Of a stretch of DNA of 64,000 nt, positions 53,429 to 63,337 are shown piece by piece. The position numbers were made by a program, and so were the translations under genes. Under the pieces are notes generated by a model. It worked only from the letters and a program-made list of their open reading frames with translations. It ran no database searches and was not told the DNA's origin. The DNA is from Collybia mongolica (lineage: Eukaryota; Basidiomycota; Agaricomycetes; Agaricales; Clitocybaceae): positions 3,038,001 to 3,102,000 of the forward strand of contig JAAXNY010000010.1 in the NCBI GenBank assembly GCA_013420905.1. The letters are read 5' to 3'. The number at the start of each line of letters is the position of its first letter. Position 1 is the first letter of the stretch.

Positions 53429-53890
53429 TAGGGACAATGAAATAATGAGTAGTAATCCCACTGGATGTAGCAATTTTACAGTAAAAGATTATTAGAGTTT
53501 TTGAGTTCCATGCATGCCAGCTGTCATGCGTGACATTTGTGACCCGCCCAAATCCTGCTTGGGACAAAGTTAGGGCTCGCCTACTCTCAATACCAATAGT
53601 GGAGTTGAATAACTTGTATAGCCTTCTATCTGTATTATATTAACACTATTTGGAAGGCACTTGACAGGCTGTGGCAGTGGATAGGGAATGTGAATGCTGA
53701 AATCCCATTTTGGCGAAAGGCCCAAATTTCCATCAATCCACTGTGCCTGACGATTGATGGACAGCACCCTGTCATTTTGGCTTGTCTGCAGTACATACAG
53801 TATGTACTATGTACCAATCATGGAGTATGCAGGAAAAAGTCAGGGGACCTGTATTTATTGAGAAAGAGGCCAGTGTACAAGTGGCCCACA

Positions 53891-53916
53891 GTGTACAACT
53901 GGACAGTCATACACTG
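53891..53916 (-). repeat. Right terminal inverted repeat of the transposon
   Basis: Read on the minus strand it begins CAGTGTATGACTGTCC. It is followed outward by TA at 53917-53918. A further CAGTGTACAA motif lies just inside the element. Confidence 0.9.
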
Positions 53917-54379
53917 TAGTATTAGTAAGCCATCGATAAATCGATAATCAAAAACCCGCCCGTTCGTGGGTAACGTGCTGACAACCCCGCTCATTCCGAT
54001 TAGCATTAGTCCGCTATTTTTATCTTGCGCTTCCATTGCGAAAATCACAAGCTTTTCGCCTTTTCCTTTCCTAACCCTAACCCTGGTTCGGGTTCTACTT
54101 ACTGCTAGAACAAAGATGCCACAGTATGTGACGTCATACATTACAGAAGCCATTGCTGCTGATAAATTCCAAGCCCAAACCCTTACGCGAACATACTCAA
54201 AGGCGCCCAGAGACCAGCCAAAACTAAACTCCGAGGATTAGGTAGCGGTAAAAAACCTCAACACAGCACGTCCCGATATCGATACACACACACACTTGAG
54301 TCATATTCCATTCCCGTCCCACAAGATATCAATATCAATCACACCAACAACCTATACACATCCCCCCCCCCCCCACACT
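53917..54379. other. Spacer between transposon and MDR copy D
   Basis: No gene supported. Contains two CCCTAA units at about 54070-54083 and a run of 13 C just before the copy D stop codon. Confidence 0.5.
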
Positions 54380-56244
54380 CTACGCATCAGCCACCAAAAC
54401 AACCGCCTTCCCCCGATTCGCCCCCCTCTGCACCGCCAACACCACCTCCCCCAACCTCTCCAACCCCCTCGTCACGTCCTCCCTATAGCTTACCCGCCCC
54501 GCCGCCACGAGCGCCGGCACCGTCGCGTAAAACTCGGAACGCCACTTCGGAAGGAGCCGCCCGACGAGGAAGCCGTGCAGCGTCAGGCACTTGGCGAAGA
54601 CCTGGTGCATGTTCTGTGTGCGCGGCCCAGCGTGAGGTGGGTGGGTGGGTGTTGGAGGAGGAGGAGGAGGAGGAGGAGGGGGGGGACGTACCTTGTTGAT
54701 GGCTGGCTCGCCGTTGTACCCTGCACGCGTCACGGACCCATATGAGTAACCCCCCACATTACCACAGACTGGAAAGAAACAGAGACGCGTACCGGAAATC
54801 GCGCCGCACATCTAATTAAAAAAAAAAAAAGAGGAATCTCAGCCACTGCTTCCGAACCCTCCATGAGATGGACGTCGGGGTAACTCACAATGAACCGCCC
54901 ATTATCGGCTGCCGCATCTAGCGCCGCGTCGAGCGTCGGCCCGCCGACGTTGTCCCAGTATCTGCATACCCAACAAACAACAAAAAAAATGCACAAACAC
55001 GGTGAGCTTGCCTGAACTCTCCACATCGGAGAAAAAAAAAAACAGGGAAACGAGGAAACAGAGCAAAAGTCAAAGGGGGACGCACATATCGACCGGACCC
55101 TCCCTCTTCAGGACCGCCGCGGTGTCCTCCGTCTTGTAGTTGAACGCGACGTCGATGCCGATGTCCTTCATGAACTTCACCTTCTCGTCCGACCCCGCAG
55201 AGGCGATGACCTTGAGGCCGTCGAGTTTCGCGAGCTGCGCAACGAGCCTGTTGGGTGGGTGTGTGGGCATCAGTAGTGGGAGAGTAAGGGAGGGTGGAGG
55301 GGGGGGGGATGCTCACGAGCCGACGGGGCCTGTACGAAGCGAAAGGGGTAGTCAGTGCATGTTGAGATAAAAGACACGAGCACCGCACCTGCTCCGGCGC
55401 TCACGAACGCGACCTCGCCCTTCTTCGCGTTGGAATACTCTTTCCACGCCATATACGCCGTCTGGCCTGCCCCCCCCCCCCCTCCGAATCAGCACCGCCC
55501 TCGGGATAGTGCAACTGTGCGGATACGGACCTGGCATGCCTGCGACGCCGATGTATGCTGACCACGGGAGGTTGTGTGTGTTCTCGATGACTTCAATGTC
55601 GTCTGCACTCTTGAAGATGCAGTATTCTTGGTGTGCTGCCCCCCCCCCCCCCACAACCGCGAGTAAGTAACCAGCGACTCGTATTTGGAATACGTGGGTA
55701 TTGCGTGGGACGCACCGAACCGCCCGTACACATGGTCTCCCTTTTTGAATCCGTGCAGCTCCGATCGGAGAACGACCCCGACGCCATGCCCGTTCGTCCT
55801 ATATCATTCATAGCACATATAACACACACACACACATCCATGAGCGCTCCCCCGCAGCAACCCCACCGCAGGAAGGACTCACGGTTCTCCAAGTATGAAC
55901 GGCGGCTTCCCGAGCCCCGATCGATTATCAGCTCACACTGCATGCTTACTCGCCGAAAAAAAGAAAGCCGGGGACGCACCGAATACGACTTGATCTCGGG
56001 CGCGCGCATCCGGCCGCGCATGTACGGGTCGACGGAGAGTGCGAGGGTCTTGACGAGTGCGCCGCCGTGCAGGGGGGTGGTGTCGGGGTCGATGGTCTGT
56101 GCGGTGTCGTAGATGGTTGTCTTACCTGGTTCGGGGTATCCTGTGGTGTTGGTGTTTGTGAGTGTGGGGTGTGGGTGGCTCGGGGGGGGGCGTACCGCTG
56201 GGGATGGAGTTGAAGAGGATACGACCGTTTGTTGTGGGAGCCAT
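54380..56244 (-). CDS. Medium-chain NADP-dependent double-bond reductase, copy D (divergent)
   Basis: The most divergent member of the array. It starts MAPTTNGRILFNSIPSG, then YPEPGKTTIYDTAQTID, SVDPYMRGRMRAPEI, PPFILGEP, TNGHGVGVVLRSELHG, NLPWSAYIGVAGMP, QTAYMAWKEYSNAKK, VAFVSAGAGPVGS, LAKLDGLKVIASAGSDEK, IDVAFNYK, YWDNVGGPTLDAAL and MCGAISGYNGE, ending AVVLVADA. Family blocks and splice sites are present and no break was seen. Several introns hold long C/G runs (for example 55470-55482 and 55639-55652), which are prone to sequencing error, and a GGA repeat lies at about 54654-54682. A TATATA box lies about 40 nt upstream at 56279-56287. The C-terminal substrate region (HQVFAKCLTLHGF) differs from A-C, which suggests a different substrate range. 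Confidence 0.87.
54654..54682 (+). repeat. GGA trinucleotide repeat with trailing G run, inside an intron of copy D
   Basis: About eight GGA units followed by eight or nine G, in intronic sequence of the minus-strand gene. Confidence 0.8.
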
Positions 56245-56495
56245 TTTTGCAACGGCTGTTTTTTTTTGGGGGGTGGGGTATATATAAGAGCTCGAGGGAT
56301 GGTCCCGTGGGTGGTGGTGGTGGGAATCTGCGTGCCGGGGACGAAGTTGATGACGAAGAGTAATTTCAGGTGCGTGGGTTTGGGGGATCACGGGAAGCGG
56401 AGGTGGGATGACGACATGATGATTGACGGGGCTTTGGCATAAAAATAGATTGGGACATGCATACGTACTATCTTACTTTTGTTTATACACGCCAC

Positions 56496-57500
56496 TCATC
56501 CACAAGGACAATCACGCTCTTCCCCTTGTTCTCCCCCTTCTGCACAGCGACTATCGCGTACCCGACATGCTCCAAACCCCCGCTTTTAACGTCCTGCCTA
56601 TAACTCGAACTCCCCGTTCTTGATCAACGGCGGCATCTCCGCGTAGAACTTGCTCGTCGTATACTGGTTTGAGGAGAGATCGGGGTGGCTCACACGTGGA
56701 TGGGCCCCTGCTCGTCGAGCACCTCGGCTCGTTTTGGTCTTTTTATAAGTTGAACGCGACGTCCGCGCCGATGTCTTCCATGAACTTGACTTTCTCGTCG
56801 GAGCCTGCAGAGCTGATCACCTTGAGCTTGTCGCGCTTCGCGAGCTGGATGACGAGCCTGGTTCCTTGTGTTAGTGGTGTTAACGAGACGGGCGGGATGC
56901 AGGCGGGGACGGACGACCCGACTTGGCCTGTGTGATCGATCACACCGCTTCAGTATCGTTCTTGCCGGGGAGGAGGCAGAGATGATCGATCGATCGGACG
57001 TACCTGCACTGGTAGTAACAAAAAGCGTCTCTCCCTACCAAACCGCCGATCCCATATATTAGGTCACAAAACACAAAAACGAACATATCCGAGAAACCGA
57101 ACGGACCTTCTTCCCCTTCACATACTCCCGCCACACATACACAGCCGTTTTTCCTAGGGCAACACCACCATCAGCAAAGGAGGGGGGGGGAGGACCAAAC
57201 ACCGGCAACACCAAATCCACCAAGGGGAAGCGGGGAACCTCAACTCACCCGGCATACCGAGCACACCGACATACAACGGCCACGGGAGCCCTTCCCTATT
57301 CTCCAGCACGCGGAGCCTCTCGATGTCACGCTCCCTTTGGACACTGTACTCCTCGAACACTTATCGCACGTACGGCGGAGGCCACAACCACAACCACAAC
57401 CACGGACACGGGCACTACCACCCAACCTCTCAGGACGCCCATACGCCCCCCCGACGCAGACAACCGCGGTGCCAATCCCCGAACCCAGTCAGCACTCAAA
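56496..57500 (-). pseudogene. Decayed MDR double-bond reductase, copy E
   Basis: Dispersed family blocks on the minus strand in gene order: TGFGIGTAVV near 57480, then FEEYSVQRERDIERL, NREGLPWPLYVGVLGMPG, KTAVYVWREY, LVIQLAKRDKLKVISSAGSD, VKFMEDIGADVAFN, a short FYAEMPPLIKNGE segment, and a C-terminal VAVQKGENKGKS near 56520. The N-terminal exon is missing, and the segment around YWDNVGGETL and ECGMISG is absent. Stops and frame changes separate the last two blocks. The relic ends where the inverted segment carrying copy F begins, so its 5' part may have been lost at that junction. Confidence 0.8.
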
Positions 57501-57619
57501 CACGCCATGCATACCTATGCGCAAACGCCCAGCCACAACCAAGCGATAATCGATGATCCTTAGTAATAAGAATATTGGGGGGACCCGACATCTTGATCAC
57601 CGCAACCGGATGAGCGTCA

Positions 57620-57627
57620 TATAAAAG
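57620..57627 (+). promoter_or_regulatory. TATA box of reductase copy F
   Basis: TATAAAAG about 93 nt upstream of the ATG at 57713; aligned with the copy B box. Confidence 0.5.
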
Positions 57628-57712
57628 CCTCGAGCAGACCCCGCCTGGGATCCTACATAATAACATAGCCGTAGCAGACTTGAATCGACAGATCTCCGTA
57701 TACAGAAAAAAC

Positions 57713-59366
57713 ATGGCTCCCACCCGAAATGCGCGCGTGCTGTTCAACTCGATCCCAACAGGTAAGCCGCCCCCCCCGTTACCATGAACGAGTCGGGATT
57801 ATCCCTGACAATCGAAAAAGGTACCCCGAGCCGGGAAAGACGACTGTCTACGACGCGACGCCGACGATCGACATCGATAGTGTCCCCTTGGACGGGGGGT
57901 TCGTCCTCAAGACCCTCGTGCTCTCGATCGACCCGTATATGCGGGGCAGGATGTGTGCGCCGGAGGTCAAGTCGTATTCGGTGAGTTGGGGCGGTCGGTG
58001 ATGCTATCCGAGGGTGCTCAAGCAGACTCTTATCACCAGCCTCCGTTCTTCGTGGGGCAGCCGTGAGTTGTCTTATTTATAGATCCCTCGGATAGCAGTG
58101 TAATGAATTGGGCGAAGAACGTCGGGGTACGGCGTCGGCGTCGTAGTGCGTTCGGAGCACGAGGGCGTCAAAGTGGGGGACCACTTGTATGGGGCCTTGA
58201 GTACGTTGTTATTTCCCTTTGGTGTTTATCGCCTGACTTTGTGGGGCGTTTTTGGCAGTCCATGAGGAATATAATGTCAGGAAAGGTCTTGATGGCTTGA
58301 GAATCATCCAAAGAGAGAAAAATTTGCCGTGGTCTGTGTATGTCGGGGCTGTGGGCATGCCAGGTAAGCTTGGGAGGTTAGGAGTATGGGTGTGCAGTGC
58401 TGATGGGATTGATAGGGATGACGGCGTATATGGCTTGGAAAGAGTATTCGAAGGCGAAAAAGGTGGGTGTGGTGGCGCTATCTGAGATTAACCTTTGATT
58501 TGTGGCATGCTTCACACGGCAGAAGTCGCGTTCGTGACAACAGGAGGCGGTGAGTAACCCAGAAGCATATCTGCGAGTATTTTGTTAAACTCGAATGCTC
58601 CTCCAGGCCCTGTGGGATCGTATGTGAAAAAAGTTTTCCCCGTCTTCATCTTCACACTCACATGTCTTCGCCTAGGTTTTTTATTCAAATGGCGAAGCTA
58701 GATGGTCTCAAGGTCATCGCCTCTGCGGGTTCCGACGAGAAAGTCAAGTTTATGAAAGAGATCGGCGCGGATGTCGCGTTCAACTATAAGACGACGAGTA
58801 CCGATGAAATATTGGAGAAGGAGGGTCCTATTGATGTGTGAGTCTAATGTTAGGACGGCTGTAATGAGGGCTCACGAGGTCGTCAGGTACTGGGAATAAC
58901 GTCGGAGGCGAGACACTGGAGTCGGTGCTCAATGCTGCTTCCATTGGCGCCCGGTTTATTGTGAGTATAGTATAACATCCCCTGTCACCCCGACCACTTC
59001 TTCATGGTTTCGTTCACAGGAGTGTGGCATGATCTCTGGTAACCCGTTCCTGTCTTGTCACTCGCATAGGCTCTAATCGGAATGATAACTAGCCTACAAC
59101 GGGAATGGAAAACCAATCCAGGTCGGTCAAAAAAGAAATATTCTGGTGGTGAGGCACGTTGCTCATTTCTCACACAGAACCTATTTATGGTCATCGGGAA
59201 ATACATCGACGAGTTCTATGCGACTGTCCCAACAAAATTAGCTAGCGGGGAGATCAAGTATACGGAGGAGGTCGTGAGGGGGCTGGAAGCAGTTGGGGAC
59301 GCGATGCTTGCTGTCCAGACGGGGACCAACACAGCGAAATTGGTGGTTGTGGTTGCGGACGAGTAG
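57713..59366 (+). pseudogene. MDR double-bond reductase copy F, disabled inverted copy of B
   Basis: Starts MAPTRNARVLFNSIPTG as in copy B and retains nearly every block, including SIDPYMRGRMCAPEV, PPFFVGQP, SGYGVGVVVRSEHEG, NLPWSVYVGAVGMP, MAKLDGLKVIASAGSDEK and the terminal LVVVVADE. Three lesions are visible against copy B. (1) The first intron acceptor TAG has become AAA at 57817-57819; the next AG (57819-57820) is one base too late and shifts the frame. (2) An extra base in the YWDNVGG block makes TAC TGG GAA TAA at 58888-58899. (3) Fifteen codons are missing after MVIGK near 59200. A functional reductase is not expected. Transcription from the retained promoter is possible. Confidence 0.88.
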
Positions 59367-60948
59367 TTGTGGAGTTCTATGTATATGAGTTTTCGTTAAA
59401 TGTTCTGTTCGTAACACGGACTTGGCGACCATATTTGTGGTGGGTTATCGCAATATGCAACTTATCGCTATGGCCACTAATAGGTCCTCGCAGTCATATC
59501 AACGACCCAAAGTGACGTGACTATGTTGACTGCTTCGGTACATTCCATATAGGAATTGCAACTTATGGTAGTCAAACAGCACTGAAGCTGCAGCTGGAAA
59601 GAGGCAGAAAACAGAAGTACCTACATCCGATATCCGATCTTCGGGCCCTCCGGGAAACTGCGAAAAGGGTTGATTCGAGACCACCATCAGGCTCCTCAGT
59701 CGTCCCTAGCCATATGTCTATTTGACGCACTTTCCGTGTTTCCCATGAATACCAATGCTTACGAGTTTCCTCGAATGTAGACGCTCATCCCGCGACCAAT
59801 CCCGCCCAAGTCACTTGTGCATTGTGGTTCGCTACCATGTACTGTATCGCGCCCACTTGCCTAGTCCCCGATATAGCACTTTGATTATCGTATGTTCATC
59901 GAATTGAACCTACCCATGACCCTATTTGACTTGTATATGGCTGATACAGTGTTCGGCGAATTCGAGCCCGAACCCTAAGCCCGAGACCTATGTAAGCCTA
60001 GGGGCATCCAAAACAAACGCTGGATGAACGGTGCCGAACTGCGATCCACAGAATTCACGAATGCGATCGACCTACATGGCGTTGTAATGACAAGACCCCT
60101 TTTTCGCACTCGATCTGGTTCGAAAGTATGGTGAAAAAAATGAAAAGGCACTCTTGGGCTCGTCGATCATGCAGGCAAGTTTTTTCTAGTTTTGAGACAG
60201 TTGCGAGTGCCGGGCATGTTCAAAAGGAGAGCCAAGGGTCTGTTGTAAAATTGGTGTTCTGGTGAGTTTTTTTTCCATACATCCGACACTCCGCCTATTA
60301 TTTAGCATCGCGTCAATAAGGTGAAAGGGCCTGGTACAAATCAAGCCAACCACTTTAGGAAATCTGCAGTGACTCTGCTCGAGTAATCGTGGACGTTAAA
60401 TTTTTGGGAAACGTCTCTGATATACCTTTCTGGGCCAACGTCAATTGAATCACGGTCATGAGGGAAACTATTCGGTGCCGTCGATATCCTAATTCTGCCG
60501 CCGTCCTGGGACATCGCTATCGTTCAGTAACCACGATGCATCCAAGTTTTTCGAGGAGGCGAATAGCATACATATGTGCTCTCACGTAGGCTTTCTTCGA
60601 TCCTATTTGGACAATCTTATGCCTGTGACAGGAATGACCACAGAAATTGATAAGGTATAGTACGTTATTGGATATATAAAGATGTCGCTAGCCCTCCCTT
60701 TCGGTTTCGCCGTCCCCAACTCGGGACGAGGTTGATAAGCAGGCCTTATAACACGCAAGTTTCGATCCTCGGTCTTCTCGGACTTACGTCAATGGCAGTT
60801 CCAAGAAGCTTTCACCCCCCTATGCAAAAACCACCAGGGAATAAACAAACTTGACCTTACCATGATGTTTGCACCTGCAATAGTATGGTGTAGCCGCGTA
60901 TATAGGGCATGGAAAGTGTGTACCCCCTCACCTCGACATCTCCCGAAT
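59367..60948. other. Intergenic region, no supported gene
   Basis: About 1.6 kb between copy F and the GST gene. I see no gene, repeat array or RNA gene. Confidence 0.5.
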
Positions 60949-61763
60949 ATGTCTAATACAATCACCTTCTATGATATCCCCTCGACTGCCTCTCACACGC
61001 CCTGGTCACCCAATACTTGGAAAACTAGGCAAGTTTGAAGGACCGTCTTTTTATAGTCAACTATGAAAGTGAGCTCATGGATTTCCACAGGTATTGCCTG
61101 AACTTCAAAGGGCTCCCATATAAGACAGTATGGCTTGAGTGTCCTGATATTGAGCCAACATGCAAGGCCATCGGTGCTCCCCCAACTGCAAATACCCCTG
61201 ACGGCAGTCCTCTATACACCCTCCCCGCCATCTATGACTTATCTACAGGGACCGCCGTCGCAGGCTCTGCGAATATTGCCCTTTACCTCGATGCAGCTTA
61301 CCCAGATACACCTAAACTACTCCCGCAAGGAGCATATACGTTGCTGCGCGACGTCCTCGATACGCACTTTCAGCAGCCCTCGATCTCCTTTCTCCGGTTT
61401 GTGTTGCCCGCGATATATGACGTGCTCAACCCGTCCAGCCAGGCGAGTTTCCGGCGCAGCAAGGAGGAGGCTCTAGGGATGGCGATTAAGGATATGGCAC
61501 CAAGGGGAAAACACAACGAAGAGGAGTGGGAAAAGGTGAGGGAGGAGTTTGGTGCCATTGACAGAAGACTGCCGAGTGAAGGAGGTCCGTTCATCATGGG
61601 AAATGAAGTGTCGTTCCTGGATTTTGTGGTTGCGTCGCATGTCTTGACAACAAGGAATCTTCTTGGAGAAAGGAGTACTGAATGGTGCCATATGAAGTCA
61701 TGGAATGAAGGACGGTGGGTGAATATTTTGAAGAGTGTGGAAAAGTATGAGGTGGTTCGCTGA
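60949..61763 (+). CDS. Glutathione S-transferase (fungal GST, thioredoxin-fold N-domain)
   Basis: Cytosolic-type GST that would conjugate glutathione to electrophiles. Two exons (60949-61028 and 61091-61763) sum to 753 nt, or 250 aa. Exon 1 encodes MSNTITFYDIPSTASHTPWS then NTWKTR. Joining to exon 2 gives YCLNFKGLPYKTVWLECPDI, the classic N-terminal domain of fungal Ure2p-like and related GSTs, with TLPAIYDLSTGTAVAGSANI supplying the cis-Pro and glutathione-binding segment. The C-terminal helical domain follows, with GGPFIMGNEVSFLDFVVAS near residue 200. The intron is GC-AG (GCAAGT...CACAG). A start at 61035 would lack the first GST beta strand and is not preferred. Together with the reductase array it suggests handling of reactive carbonyls or metabolites. 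Confidence 0.92.
61029..61090 (+). other. GC-AG intron in the GST gene
   Basis: Donor GCAAGTTT, acceptor CCACAG. It rebuilds WKTRYCLNFKGLPY in frame. The GT four bases downstream of the GC would shift the frame. Confidence 0.82.
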
Positions 61764-63337
61764 AGCTGTAAATGATGGACTACTTAGGAATATTCGTACT
61801 GTTTGCCATACATCGGACCATAAGCATTAGAGACATGAATAAAACTGTCTGCACGCAACCCCGAAATCCAATAATGTATCTGTTCTCAATGACCCACTAG
61901 GATTACCCAATATAGAGATTATAAATCAATCCCCAGGCTCCCCGGCTTTAATACCTCTTTGTTCAAATTGCGGATTGTTTCATTTATGACCGAAGCAACA
62001 ACTCGATCGGCAACATTCTCAACAGTCAGAGATGGTCTTTTCATCATTTTACTCGGGCTTTTCCATTCCTTGGCAGCCTTGTTTTTGACCCATGTAGGCG
62101 GATAGTTGATACTACTACTTTGTCCACCAGAATCATACGCCCATAAACTTCCGGACGACCTTTTGATACAACCTTCTTACCGGATGATCGGCTAATGTAG
62201 TGGCGAGCGATAACAAGTTATGAGTGCGTTACCGTTCGATATATACGCGGAGCATCGCGATTAGAATAAATTTCCAACCAAAATGTGGACTTTAAAAGTC
62301 ATCAAGACACATACCATCAACTGACCTCAATGGCAACAACCCTCTTCAAATTCAATCGAGACGTTTCATGAGCCATCAGTAAATTAGCTGAACACAAGAC
62401 TTCCTGTGACTACCTCTGTCGTATCATTGCAGAAAACCGGTGATGCTACCTTTCCTAGAATGCCGGGGTGGCCCGCCTCCTCCGTTATGCATCGCGTCGC
62501 ATGCTTCAGTTTATGCGAATATAGCTCTGAAGGAGGCCATGTGATGAGACCCACAATAGTCCTTCATGTGATCACATGGCGTTGCTCGCGTTGTCTATTC
62601 CCATGCGTATCATCTGCTGGATGCTCATTGCACGATCTACCATGTCAGTTTTTTGCAACTATTCGCGGATATGTTATTGCGGGTAGGAGTGAACGATGCA
62701 ATTTTACGGAATCCAAAATTTCAAATGACCGCGAGTCGTCGATGGTGTTACCCAACCGATCACATACTGGTACTGAGTATAAAAGATTCACGTGTTGCAG
62801 CACGGCCACCTCGGAATATTTGCCTCGACACCAGACATCAGCTTCGTAAGAATTCCAAGAGCACTGTTCTCGTGGGACGATGGAAGTAGAAAGGATCAGC
62901 GTTCGTCTTCCTCCTACAATTCCTCTCATACCTGCAAATTTGACGTTTATAATTCTTCCTGTGGGAGATAATCACATCAGCTGGTACTTCACGTTTCTTG
63001 TATTCGTCGCCGCCAACTTCTTAAACGTATTCAAAATCTCAAAAAGCAATCCAGAACTCTTACTGATGCAGATCCCGTCGCCGAAGATAGCTGACTCTGT
63101 CACTCCTGCGAAATGATCGTCAAGGGCTCGCCAGTTTGCTGCTGGATCCGAACCGTTCTTCTGAACACATGCAGCCTTGATAACGCAGAACACAAGACAC
63201 TTCAAAATATCCTCTTGGCTCGACTTCTTCCTCCTTGTCCCGCGTGTCGTCCAGGACTAAGCAGTTTATAAGTCGCCAAGTATCATGATTTATTAAACAG
63301 TGCCCTTTACGAGCCTACCGTTCCCCAAACCCCAAGT
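61764..63337. other. Intergenic region with a possible coding remnant on the minus strand
   Basis: No recognisable gene. On the minus strand, about 61921-62160, there is an open, protein-like stretch without ATG (NETIRNLNKEVLKPGSLGID near its end, then stop). Open frames at 62406-62849, 62645-62929 and 62972-63205 show no known family. Confidence 0.4.
61921..62230 (-). pseudogene. Possible 3' end or remnant of an unrecognised gene
   Basis: Two overlapping minus-strand frames read protein-like: HYISRSSGKKVVSKGRPEVY upstream, and WKSPSKMMKRPSLTVENVAD then INETIRNLNKEVLKPGSLGI downstream before a stop. A short possible intron (GTAGTAGTAT...AACAAG) would join them. No family recognised and no clear start. 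It may be chance. Confidence 0.22.

Larger units (their letters stand above)
50933..53916. mobile_element. Pogo-like (Tc1/mariner superfamily) DNA transposon, 2984 bp
   Basis: Bounded by 26-bp terminal inverted repeats, with TA on each side (50931-50932 and 53917-53918), the target duplication typical of Tc1/mariner elements. It carries a minus-strand DDE transposase that is disabled. Inserted between MDR copies C and D. The repeats differ at one base, so the insertion is not very old, yet the coding region has several lesions. Either the copy was mobilised in trans or the coding region decayed before transposition. Confidence 0.9.
57501..59366 (+). repeat. Inverted duplication of MDR copy B with its promoter
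   Basis: From about 57490 the plus strand follows the minus strand of about 45600 downward, through the TATA region, start codon, all exons and introns of copy B, and on to its stop codon. Similarity in the promoter and first exon is near-identical. The orientation is opposite to copies A-E. Confidence 0.85.

Noticed and set aside
54067..54083. CCCTAA-like telomeric units near the transposon
   Set aside because: Only two units, inside the chromosome; too short to indicate a telomere or its relic.
61035..61763. Single-exon GST starting at 61035
   Set aside because: It lacks the first strand of the thioredoxin fold; the two-exon model from 60949 with a GC-AG intron gives the full family N-terminus.
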